This document shows, in pieces, positions 1 to 5,654 of a stretch of DNA of 14,832 nucleotides. The position numbers and the translations under genes are program-made. The DNA is from JAYEJB01 sp034716415 (lineage in GTDB: Bacteria > Patescibacteriota > Patescibacteriia > SG8-24). The notes beneath the pieces were generated by a model that did not search any database, was not told where the DNA came from, and saw nothing but the letters and a program-made list of their open reading frames with translations. The stretch lies in contig JAYEJB010000030.1 in the NCBI GenBank assembly GCA_034716415.1, positions 1 to 14,832 on the forward strand. Reading direction: 5' to 3'. Position 1 is the first letter of the stretch. Each line of letters opens with the position of its first letter.

Positions 1-71
1 CGCAGACCCCTTTTAATATTTCTTCTATCCCTTCTCCCGCTTCTGCCCCTTTTGCACCTTCTGTACCCCCC
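1..71. repeat. Purine-rich dispersed repeat segment, no gene
   Basis: This stretch lies downstream of the minus-strand gene that ends at 72 and has no supportable gene. On the minus strand it is a run of degenerate AGAAGGGGC-like units. Positions 29-51 are identical over 23 nt to 8042-8064 inside uvrA, so it is a copy of a dispersed short repeat. No clear T-tract terminator hairpin is visible for the upstream gene, although the window edge may cut one off. Confidence 0.5.
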
Positions 72-809
72 CTAATCCAACAACTTGATTCCATCAACCA
101 ACTCTTCGAACCCCTTCTGCATATTGATCGCGCCGAACTTGATATCGAGTCTTTCGGACGACAGCGCGACACCATTATATCCGCCACCCTTGTTATGCAG
201 ATAATAGACGTTAAACGATGCGCCGCCCTCGACCCCGCCGGGGTTCACTTTCTGTTTCGCGATCAGGACCCCGTGCACGTTCGTGAAATAGTCACAATCT
301 TCCTTGTCATCGCACCACCCCCGCAGATCGAACGCTGACGAGATCGCCACGCCGTCGCTCCCCCAATAATCCAGACGCCGATCGACGGGATCGGTATTCG
401 GGTTGCTGGCATGAAGGAACAGTCCGCCGCCGGATTGCTCAGCCATGTCACGAAAGTACAGCATCAGACCGATGACGATCTGTCTGCCCGTTGGATCCGT
501 ACCCATCTCCTCCCTGATAGTGACCGGACCCCATTCGGACGGGTATTCAAAAGCGAGCTTCAACGCGTCGTGGAAATAAGTCGTCTTCATGCCCTCTTCC
601 AATACCCCGCTTTCGCCGCTCGACACGAAAATGACTTCCTGCGGCTTTTCCTGACAGACGCATTCCGGACCTTTGATGATGCCGGAACGGCAAAGCAGAT
701 AACCGTCCACGATCATGACGACCGAATAGACCAGGACGATGGCCAGCATGACTATGCCCGGCACGTCACCCAGCCTGTTCCTCTTCCTTTTCTCGCGCTT
801 CCTTGCCAT
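72..809 (-). CDS. Membrane-anchored hypothetical protein
   Basis: A 245-residue protein of unknown function. The N-terminus is strongly basic (residues 1-13) and is followed by one hydrophobic segment at about 17-39, so it should be a single-pass protein with most of its mass outside the membrane. The outer part has a short Cys pair (CVC near residue 51), a FEYPSEWG motif near 87-94, and later CDDKEDC. A 'FxYPxxW' motif after an anchor is common in uncharacterised exported proteins of PsbP/DcrB-like type, but the resemblance is too weak for a family call. The ATG at 809 is chosen because the basic-then-hydrophobic start is complete. An extended -10-like element (TGCTATCAT on the minus strand, with TATCAT at 818-823) lies so close that the mRNA may be nearly leaderless. 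There is no SD and no operon partner on this strand. Confidence 0.75.
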   Translation of the reverse strand: MARKREKRKRNRLGDVPGIVMLAIVLVYSVVMIVDGYLLCRSGIIKGPECVCQEKPQEVIFVSSGESGVLEEGMKTTYFHDALKLAFEYPSEWGPVTIREEMGTDPTGRQIVIGLMLYFRDMAEQSGGGLFLHASNPNTDPVDRRLDYWGSDGVAISSAFDLRGWCDDKEDCDYFTNVHGVLIAKQKVNPGGVEGGASFNVYYLHNKGGGYNGVALSSERLDIKFGAINMQKGFEELVDGIKLLD

Positions 810-860
810 ACGATGAAATGATAGCAGATTTCGAGCCCTGATGTTAGCCCTGACCGGGCC

Positions 861-889
861 TTGACTTGAAAGCCGGACTGGTATATGCT
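861..889 (+). promoter_or_regulatory. Sigma70-type promoter for rplS
   Basis: A TTGACT -35 box (861-866), a 17-nt spacer and a TATGCT -10 box (884-889) are visible. Transcription would start near 896, leaving a leader of about 60 nt before the ATG at 959. Because the -35 overlaps the upstream in-frame ATG at 866, it also argues for the shorter protein start. Confidence 0.7.
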
Positions 890-958
890 ACTCTCGCTTC
901 GAGCGGCAGCCCCTGGAGAGGGTTGTCCATTCTGTTTACGCAATACTTAGCGAAATAT

Positions 959-1474
959 ATGGCTGACGAAGAGAAGAAAACCACCGAGGAACAGCCGAAA
1001 GAGGCTGTCGAGGAGACCACGTCGGAGACCCCGAGTAAAACCGAGGGGAAAGAGGCGGAAACAACCGAAAAGACCGAACCCCCCTCCGCTGAAGCTACGG
1101 GGGACAAGGAGGAAGATCCTGTCGAGGTCGAAGAAGTGAAGCCGGAAGAGGCCCAGCAGAAGATCGAGACCGGCATGGTCGTCAAAGTGCACGTCAAGAT
1201 CAAGGATGTCACGCCCCGCGGCGACGAACGCGAGCGTATCCAGGTCTTCGAGGGCACGGTCATCGCCAAGAAAGGCAAGGACGTACAGAGCGCCACCATC
1301 ACGGTGCGCAAAATCAGCAACGGTATCGGCGTGGAGCGTATCTTCCCGCTGAAGATGCCGGCCATCGAGAAGATCGAGATCGTCAAACAGTTCCGCACCC
1401 GCCGCAGTAAGCTCTACTTCCTGCGCGGCAAGTACAAGAAAAGGATCAAGGAGGTACCGATCGAGAAGAAATAA
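959..1474 (+). CDS. rplS: Large ribosomal subunit protein bL19 with acidic N-terminal extension
   Basis: A 171-residue protein. Residues about 66-163 are ribosomal protein L19, recognised from VFEGTVIAKKGK, TITVRKISNGIGVERIFPL and the basic RTRRSKLYFLRGK segment. L19 sits at the subunit interface near bridge contacts with the 30S subunit. Bacterial L19 is normally about 115 residues. Here a Glu/Lys/Thr-rich, probably disordered tail of about 65 residues precedes the fold. An in-frame ATG at 866 would add 31 residues, but it lies inside the -35 box, so the ATG at 959 (MADEEKK) is preferred. No SD precedes it. The gene has its own promoter and its own terminator and appears monocistronic. The family call is secure; the exact start is likely but not proven. 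Confidence 0.93.
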   Translation: MADEEKKTTEEQPKEAVEETTSETPSKTEGKEAETTEKTEPPSAEATGDKEEDPVEVEEVKPEEAQQKIETGMVVKVHVKIKDVTPRGDERERIQVFEGTVIAKKGKDVQSATITVRKISNGIGVERIFPLKMPAIEKIEIVKQFRTRRSKLYFLRGKYKKRIKEVPIEKK

Positions 1475-1487
1475 TTTCTCTGGACAC

Positions 1488-1510
1488 AAAAGCCCCGCAA
1501 GGGGCTTTTT
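1488..1510 (+). terminator. Rho-independent terminator of rplS
   Basis: The stem AAAGCCCC/GGGGCTTT closes on a GCAA (GNRA) tetraloop and runs into a T tract, 14 nt after the rplS stop. The first GGTACC repeat begins directly at its 3' edge (1511). Confidence 0.88.
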
Positions 1511-1606
1511 GGTACCAGGTACCAGTCAGCCTTATTTGGTACCAGGTACCAGTCAGCCTTATTTGGTACCAGGTACCAGTCAGCCTTATTTGGTACCAGG
1601 TACCAG
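1511..1606 (+). repeat. 27-bp direct repeats with GGTACCAGGTACC core (3.5 copies)
   Basis: Three identical 27-bp units at 1511-1537, 1538-1564 and 1565-1591 are followed by a 15-bp partial copy at 1592-1606. Each unit is the near-palindrome GGTACCAGGTACC plus a constant 14-nt tail (AGTCAGCCTTATTT). The same palindrome recurs in the hairpin at the 3' end of the transposase gene, as expected for REP-like substrates of a RAYT. Confidence 0.9.
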
Positions 1607-1653
1607 ATAATGGATTTGCATGTTAATTGGGCACATGGTAAACGCATTGACGT

Positions 1654-2250
1654 ATGGGAAGACTCCTAAGAGAACTGGCACCAAATTGCGGTGTTTACCA
1701 CGTCACTTGTCGAGGCAATGACAAGCAACAAATCTTCAACTGTAGTTCAGATTATCAAAAATTCATTGAAATTCTTTCACATACAAAAGAAAAAAGGCCG
1801 TTCAAGCTTTACCATTACGCATTGATGCCAAACCACTATCATCTTCATATTGAATGCACGGCGGAGTCTAAACTTCCGACTATAATGAAGATAATCAACC
1901 ACAGATACTCAATGTTCCATAAGACTAAATACCATCGATTCGGGAGGCTTTGGGAGGATAGATATTGGAGTGAGCTCATCAAGGATGAATACCATGCCGC
2001 GATGTGTGGTCCATATATCGAACTTAACCCTGTACGTGCGGGCTTCGTGAGTAAACCAGATGATTGGCAATGGTCGAGCTATGAAAGCTACCTAAATAAA
2101 ACCAGAAGCCCTGAGGATATTGATCCTCATTATTTCCTCGATGGAAACTATGAAAATGAACTGAGGGAATATCTTGCGATAATCAAAGCTTTCAGCCTGG
2201 TACCTGGTACAAAACCCCTGTTTTGTACCAGGTACCAAAACACCCCGTGA
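1654..2250 (+). CDS. REP-associated tyrosine transposase (Y1/HUH family)
   Basis: A 198-residue intact Y1 transposase of the RAYT (TnpA_REP, Transposase_17) group. These single-strand nucleases cut and rejoin DNA at REP hairpins through a 5'-phosphotyrosine. The HUH motif is in MPNHYHLHIE (H63-L-H65). The probable nucleophile is Y85 in RYSMFHKTKYHRFGRLW, which aligns with the family's Tyr helix followed by GxLW. The family tail signature YIELNPVRAG and DWQWSSY follows at 121-143. Residues 181-198 are encoded by the terminal repeat hairpin, and the TGA stop lies in the loop of the next terminator, so the original C-terminus was probably shorter. No SD is seen. The start ATG lies 47 nt after the last repeat. 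GGTACC repeats flank it on both sides. Confidence 0.9.
   Translation: MGRLLRELAPNCGVYHVTCRGNDKQQIFNCSSDYQKFIEILSHTKEKRPFKLYHYALMPNHYHLHIECTAESKLPTIMKIINHRYSMFHKTKYHRFGRLWEDRYWSELIKDEYHAAMCGPYIELNPVRAGFVSKPDDWQWSSYESYLNKTRSPEDIDPHYFLDGNYENELREYLAIIKAFSLVPGTKPLFCTRYQNTP
2199..2236 (+). repeat. Perfect 17-bp hairpin at the transposase gene 3' end
   Basis: The arms at 2199-2215 and 2220-2236 are exact reverse complements around a CCCT loop. The outer part of the stem is the GGTACC-type palindrome also found in the 1511-1606 repeats. The hairpin is inside the transposase reading frame. Confidence 0.9.
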
Positions 2251-2260
2251 GGGGTGTTTT
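2237..2260. terminator. Bidirectional terminator between convergent genes
   Basis: A perfect 10-bp stem AAAACACCCC/GGGGTGTTTT closes on GTGA and has A/T tracts on both sides, so it works on either strand. On the minus strand it follows the secreted beta-propeller gene, and on the plus strand it ends the transposase. The transposase TGA stop is in the loop. Confidence 0.85.
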
Positions 2261-2262
2261 TG

Positions 2263-2275
2263 ATTTGCCTGACTT
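2263..2275. repeat. Inverted repeat, downstream copy flanking the 574-residue gene
   Basis: ATTTGCCTGACTT at 2263-2275 is the exact reverse complement of AAGTCAGGCAAAT at 4008-4020. In the mRNA of the gene at 2283-4007, this copy lies just after the stop codon and its partner lies directly before the start codon. Confidence 0.8.
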
Positions 2276-2282
2276 TTTTCCT

Positions 2283-4007
2283 TTATCGCGTAATCGCGAT
2301 GCTGTAGTAGCCCATTATGTCGGCGACATAGTCACCGATACGGTATGAGGCCATGAAAGCCGCGGGGATATCCCGCACTGAATACTTCCAGTCCTTTCCG
2401 TAAAGGCTCTCGAGCACCAACCTGTCGCTCACCCAATGCAAGACGCCATCGTCGCCCACCATATAGACCATCGGGGAGGACGGGGTCTTGAGGAGAGTGT
2501 CGGTCGGGTAAAGCACGCTCCCCTTCAGGGGCAGTGCGGCGATGGTCTCGGTCGAAACCGTAATGACCGAACCGAATCCCTCATACCAACTGTAGAATTC
2601 CTTTTCGCTAGGGAAGACATACCTGCCGTCCGCGGTCGCGAGATACACGGTCGCCTTCTCATCCGACTTCACCAACTGACCAGTGACGAACGAGGTACCA
2701 CCGGCGTTACCGACGAGCACTCTCTTGACCGCTACTGACAACACGGACGTGCTGCCCTCACCCTCGATCCAGGCGACCGTATCATTCCTGGTCACGACAG
2801 AACGCACCGACGCATCGGTCGGGACTATGGTCGAAACGCGGTCGTTGTAGATGATGACTCCGCCGTTCTCAAGCTTGGCCGCCACGATCGTGTCGGCGTC
2901 AGCGTCGAAGTTCTCGTACTGCACGCGCTCGAGTGTGACCCAGGTCTCGTATCCGTCGTCATGCCTGACCATGATCGGGCTGGCGTTCTCGGAAACGACG
3001 TGCCTCACATGAGCGTCATCGGTGAAAAGCGCCTTGGTCATCGACACCGCGGAAACCACGGTCGAATGCTGTGAACCGGTCGACAACATGAGCTGCACGT
3101 CATCGTACTTGGTGGTCAGCATGTCGTGTGAATTCACGAGAACCATGCCGTCCCTAAGATCCTCAAGCCGAGTCACGTTCGGGGGGACGTCGCGCTGCAG
3201 CATCGACACGGCCTGACGACCATGTTGCGACACGAAGATCACGCGCTTGTCGTAGTCCCACTGTTTGGTGGAATACTCCCAGGCAACACTCCCCTCTCCG
3301 TCAGAGACGAAGTAGTCGGAGAACGGCCTGTCATCGCCCTTACCGACGGCTTCGGTCGAAGCACCGTCGTTCACGAACACACGGAACCAGTCCTCGTTCG
3401 GCAGCTTGTTGAGCCAGTAGAGATTCTCCCCGCTGAACGCGTAGTTCTGCACGTGATAAGTCGCGAGACTGCGCGTACCGCGCTTGTCGCTGACCATCAA
3501 GTGATACGCTCCTCCGGGATACGAGGTCCAGGCGATACGCTCCGCGGAAGCGACCGGATGCACGTCATCGTAATCGTTATGGGTAATCTGGGTGACGCGA
3601 TCGTTGTAGAAAGCGAAAATCTCCAAGTCACTCCCGTCGTGATGCGACCAGACCACCGTTCCGTCCGCCACATCGAAATTCCCCTCGACGCTGTCGAAGA
3701 ACGGATTGTCGGAATCCCAATCGGCGATATCCAAGGCCGCGAGCATCCTGGTCTCTATGCCGTCGAAAGCATAGAGATATCTGCGACCAGTGAAATCATC
3801 TCTAAGGGTCCAAGCCACGAGGTCTCGGTCGACCTTGTAAGCCTCTATGTGACCCATGAAACTGTCCTTGGCGACGTCGATGACGCGCCACGGACCGTAA
3901 TCAGGACCGTTGTCGCCGGTCTCGGCAAACACCGAAAGCGGTGCGACCATCATCAAGATAGCCACGACAGCCACGATGATGACAGCTAAAACTCTATTTT
4001 GATGCAT
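2283..4007 (-). CDS. Secreted beta-propeller-like protein with C-terminal duplicated domain
   Basis: A 574-residue exported protein. Residues 1-28 form a type I signal peptide (basic start, hydrophobic core, cleavage probably after VFA28). Residues about 40-440 contain repeated short strands with DG/DD turns and phrases such as VAWTLRDD, TVVWSHHDGSDLEIF and RIAWTSYPGGAYHLMV, which fit TolB/PD40-like propeller blades. Residues about 447-560 contain two half-repeats: VYLATADGRYVFPSEKEF..WY and VYMVGDDGVLHWVSDRLVLESLYG..W. This paired 'x-VY-x-DG-x-R/L-x-W/F' module is one I recognise from exported CPR proteins of unknown function. It has its own strong promoter and ends at the shared terminator. 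No SD precedes the ATG; the bases immediately upstream are one arm of the 13-bp inverted repeat. The ligand is unknown. Confidence 0.8.
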   Translation of the reverse strand: MHQNRVLAVIIVAVVAILMMVAPLSVFAETGDNGPDYGPWRVIDVAKDSFMGHIEAYKVDRDLVAWTLRDDFTGRRYLYAFDGIETRMLAALDIADWDSDNPFFDSVEGNFDVADGTVVWSHHDGSDLEIFAFYNDRVTQITHNDYDDVHPVASAERIAWTSYPGGAYHLMVSDKRGTRSLATYHVQNYAFSGENLYWLNKLPNEDWFRVFVNDGASTEAVGKGDDRPFSDYFVSDGEGSVAWEYSTKQWDYDKRVIFVSQHGRQAVSMLQRDVPPNVTRLEDLRDGMVLVNSHDMLTTKYDDVQLMLSTGSQHSTVVSAVSMTKALFTDDAHVRHVVSENASPIMVRHDDGYETWVTLERVQYENFDADADTIVAAKLENGGVIIYNDRVSTIVPTDASVRSVVTRNDTVAWIEGEGSTSVLSVAVKRVLVGNAGGTSFVTGQLVKSDEKATVYLATADGRYVFPSEKEFYSWYEGFGSVITVSTETIAALPLKGSVLYPTDTLLKTPSSPMVYMVGDDGVLHWVSDRLVLESLYGKDWKYSVRDIPAAFMASYRIGDYVADIMGYYSIAITR

Positions 4008-4020
4008 AAGTCAGGCAAAT
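4008..4020. repeat. Inverted repeat, start-codon-proximal copy
   Basis: This 13-bp sequence touches the start codon of the minus-strand gene and is complementary to 2263-2275. It occupies the place where an SD would normally be, and none is present. Confidence 0.8.
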
Positions 4021-4042
4021 AATATTGTTTGATTGACCAATA

Positions 4043-4071
4043 TTTATATCATAAATAGGCCAAAATGTCAA
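4043..4071 (-). promoter_or_regulatory. Strong sigma70-type promoter of the 574-residue gene
   Basis: On the minus strand a consensus TTGACA (4066-4071) is followed by a 17-nt spacer and TATAAA (4043-4048). Transcription would start near 4036, giving a leader of under 30 nt. Confidence 0.82.
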
Positions 4072-4100
4072 GATGTCAGGCTGAGGGGCGACATTCATAT

Positions 4101-4114
4101 ATTGTTGCAACAAT
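4101..4114. promoter_or_regulatory. Perfect 14-bp palindrome, possible operator
   Basis: ATTGTTGCAACAAT is a perfect palindrome in the intergenic region, 30 bp upstream of the -35 box of the gene at 2283-4007. Its size and symmetry suit a dimeric regulator, but no regulator gene is nearby and a second copy was not seen. Confidence 0.35.
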
Positions 4115-4146
4115 GACTTAAACTTCGCGGGGATAGCGGAGAAGAA

Positions 4147-4173
4147 AAAAGACCTCGTCAATCGAGGTCTTTT
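4147..4173 (-). terminator. Terminator of the tetrapeptide-repeat gene
   Basis: The stem GACCTCG/CGAGGTC (4151-4157 and 4163-4169) is flanked by A and T runs. It lies about 20 nt past the stop codon of the minus-strand gene ending at 4195. Confidence 0.82.
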
Positions 4174-4194
4174 GCGATGTCGGGGTGAAGCGCG

Positions 4195-4854
4195 TCAGGC
4201 CACCAAGACTAGGAGCACGCCTTCCTCATCCGACTTCTCTCCGAACGGGATACACTTCGTGAGAATACGGATAAACGGTCTAACCAGCGTGGCCTTATCC
4301 GCATCATCCGTGAGATGGAAACCTACCAGGTAAGAGAGGCTGGCCCCGAGGCTGTCCCAGAAGCTGGCCCCGAGGCTGGCCCCAAGGCTGTCCCCGAGGC
4401 TGTCCCCGAGGCTGTCCCAGAGGCTGGCCCCGAGGCTGGCCCCAAGGCTGTCCCCGAGGCTGTCCCAGAGGCTGTCCCAGAGGCTGGCCCCGAGGCTGGC
4501 CCAGAGGCTGGCCCCGAGGCTGGCCCCAAGGCTGTCCCCGAGGCTGTCCCAGAGGCTGTCCCAGAGGCTGTCCCAGAGGCTGTCCTCATAGACCTTTTGA
4601 CTCATCCAGCCCGGTTTCGGGAATGGTCTCGACAGAGAGACGAACTCGACCCGGGTGATCTTCCGGCTTGTGGCGAGCGTATAAGCGTCCACTACCTCTT
4701 GCGGGTCGATCTCCTCAGCCTTCACTAGGGAATATCTTCCCAGCTCCGCCATGACGTAGAAGGGTTCAAGTTCGGTCATCAGGTCGTCGACCGTACCTTT
4801 CTCGGCACCGTTATCTGTTAAGAAGGAGCTCAATATTTCTCTATCCACGGTCAT
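4195..4854 (-). CDS. Tetrapeptide-repeat protein ([D/A]SL[W/G] repeats), unknown function
   Basis: A 219-residue protein with no assigned function. Residues 1-90 form an ordinary soluble N-terminal part (MTVDREILSSFL..., ending near SRPFPKPGWMSQKVYE). It is followed by 21 uninterrupted tetrapeptides of the form [D/A]-S-L-[W/G], with one ASFW, and then a 45-residue tail ending in LLVLVA. Such period-four repeats would place the Leu and Trp/Gly positions in register, suggesting a fibre- or solenoid-like structure; that is inference. Related low-complexity 'DSVWDSV'-type proteins are familiar from phage and metagenome sequences. The start is set by a perfect SD (AGGAGGT, 4862-4868) 7 nt upstream of the ATG at 4854; an ATG at 4857 is an alternative. 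A further upstream ATG at 4911 is inside the -35 box and is rejected. It has its own promoter and terminator and is divergent from the 5022 operon. Confidence 0.8.
   Translation of the reverse strand: MTVDREILSSFLTDNGAEKGTVDDLMTELEPFYVMAELGRYSLVKAEEIDPQEVVDAYTLATSRKITRVEFVSLSRPFPKPGWMSQKVYEDSLWDSLWDSLWDSLGDSLGASLGASLWASLGASLWDSLWDSLGDSLGASLGASLWDSLGDSLGDSLGASLGASFWDSLGASLSYLVGFHLTDDADKATLVRPFIRILTKCIPFGEKSDEEGVLLVLVA
4333..4584 (-). repeat. 12-bp tandem repeat, 21 units, coding
   Basis: Twenty-one 12-bp units of the form GAGGCTG(G/T)CCC(C/A) on the plus strand encode the tetrapeptides of the minus-strand protein. Variation is almost entirely at two bases per unit (GAC/GCC for Asp/Ala, TGG/GGG for Trp/Gly), plus occasional CTC/CTT and one TTC. 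Because the period is a multiple of three and few units contain stop-like bases, other frames on both strands are also open through the array. Confidence 0.95.
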
Positions 4855-4882
4855 CATTATTACCTCCTGTCCGTGAAAGGGT

Positions 4883-4911
4883 ATTTTAGAGAAATGATCG
4901 GTGGGTGTCAA
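4883..4911 (-). promoter_or_regulatory. Strong sigma70-type promoter of the tetrapeptide-repeat gene
   Basis: On the minus strand TTGACA (4906-4911), a 17-nt spacer and TAAAAT (4883-4888) are near consensus. The start would be near 4876, about 22 nt before the ATG and upstream of the SD at 4862-4868. Confidence 0.85.
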
Positions 4912-4930
4912 GGGGGGGCAGGTGACGCAA

Positions 4931-4948
4931 CCGAAGCTTGAACTTCGG
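4931..4948. promoter_or_regulatory. Inverted repeat between divergent promoters
   Basis: CCGAAG and CTTCGG flank a 6-nt centre (CTTGAA). The element lies between the -35 boxes of the two divergent promoters (4906-4911 and 4960-4965), so a bound protein could affect both transcription units. Operator function is inferred from position and symmetry only. Confidence 0.4.
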
Positions 4949-4959
4949 ACTTACGCTTA

Positions 4960-4989
4960 TTGACACGAACGGTCAAATAAGGTCATATT
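4960..4989 (+). promoter_or_regulatory. Promoter of the membrane protein/protease operon
   Basis: A consensus TTGACA at 4960-4965 is followed, after 18 nt, by CATATT (4984-4989), or after 17 nt by TCATAT. The -10 is weak compared with the divergent promoter, which suggests lower or activated expression. Confidence 0.6.
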
Positions 4990-5021
4990 CAGGCGCACTT
5001 TGACAAGAAAGGAGATTGTCG

Positions 5022-5654
5022 ATGCCTGAAGAGAAATTTGTCACACGCAACGACATTATCGTCATGGTGAGCGGGCTGATCACGCTGGTGGTGACGACGC
5101 TTCTCGTGCTGTCCCCAGAGATGCAGCCGACCGTGAAGCTACCACTCATGGGTGAAATGTCCATATCGGTCATTCCGACGAGACGGCACTGGGACGTGTT
5201 TGTGGCTCCGGTCTGGATCATGTTCCTGACAAGGTACTGTTTGGATAACCGCCGGGATATCTTCACCGCCCTGATGCCGCTTCTGGGGCTAGTCATGGCC
5301 GGCACCATATATCTGACGGATCGGAATGAGGTGGGTATCACGACCTGGCTGTTTCTGCCGCCGATAGCGGCGCTCATCCTCGGTCGGCTCATGAACCTAC
5401 TGGACGACACGGAACATGTGAAACACGGGAAACGCGCCACACCCTTCAATGTGGGGGCGGCCGTCTACTCAAGCATGGCGTTCGGAATAGGGATGCTCCT
5501 GCCGTTCGCCGTGATACATGGCTTCCTGCTGACATCCGTGATTCCGCTCTTGGGTTATACGTGCGTCATGTTCGTCCTCTGCACGATCGTGTTCGGATTG
5601 CTCGGCCTCCATCGGCTGGTCACGCGAACCGCTAAAGGAGGTTCGGATGACTGA
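5022..5654 (+). CDS. Polytopic integral membrane protein, unknown function
   Basis: A 210-residue protein with about five to six hydrophobic segments: near 11-31, 56-72, 80-99, 107-126, and a long stretch at 148-198 that probably holds two helices. The loops carry charged residues (RYCLDNRRD; LDDTEHVKHGKR at 127-138) and the tail is polar. I recognise no family motif or obvious catalytic or transport signature. The start is the ATG at 5022, with AGGAG at 5010-5014 spaced 7 nt; an in-frame TTG at 5016 is only 1 nt from that SD and is rejected. It is the first gene of a two-gene operon: its last 8 bp overlap the start of the protease-like gene, whose SD lies inside this reading frame. Coupled synthesis suggests the two proteins work together, the membrane protein perhaps acting as anchor, partner or substrate. 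Confidence 0.8.
   Translation: MPEEKFVTRNDIIVMVSGLITLVVTTLLVLSPEMQPTVKLPLMGEMSISVIPTRRHWDVFVAPVWIMFLTRYCLDNRRDIFTALMPLLGLVMAGTIYLTDRNEVGITTWLFLPPIAALILGRLMNLLDDTEHVKHGKRATPFNVGAAVYSSMAFGIGMLLPFAVIHGFLLTSVIPLLGYTCVMFVLCTIVFGLLGLHRLVTRTAKGGSDD

Larger units (their letters stand above)
1511..2236 (+). mobile_element. RAYT-type element bounded by GGTACC palindromic repeats
   Basis: The segment begins and ends with GGTACC palindromes: 3.5 direct repeats at the left end and a perfect hairpin at the right end, enclosing one intact Y1 transposase gene. It sits exactly between the terminator of rplS and the terminator of the opposing gene at 2283-4007. It is clearly more AT-rich than its neighbours, which suggests acquisition. 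The boundaries are my inference from the repeats; no target-site duplication is evident. Confidence 0.7.

Noticed and set aside
866..958. 31-residue N-terminal extension of L19 from the ATG at 866
   Set aside because: The ATG lies inside the -35 box of the rplS promoter, so the transcript would not contain it.
1511..1606. Possible CRISPR array
   Set aside because: The sequence between the palindromic cores is the same constant 14 nt every time, so there are no spacers; the pattern is a simple tandem repeat tied to the RAYT.
4315..4728. Open reading frame on the plus strand with PEAVPEAGPEAG repeats
   Set aside because: It is the antisense shadow of the 12-bp array. The minus-strand frame has the promoter, SD, terminator and non-repetitive ends; this one has none of them.
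4855..4911. Longer start for the tetrapeptide-repeat protein at 4911
   Set aside because: It overlaps the -35 box, and the perfect SD is correctly spaced for the ATG at 4854.
5016..5021. TTG start for the membrane protein
   Set aside because: It is 1 nt from the SD; the ATG at 5022 has proper 7-nt spacing.
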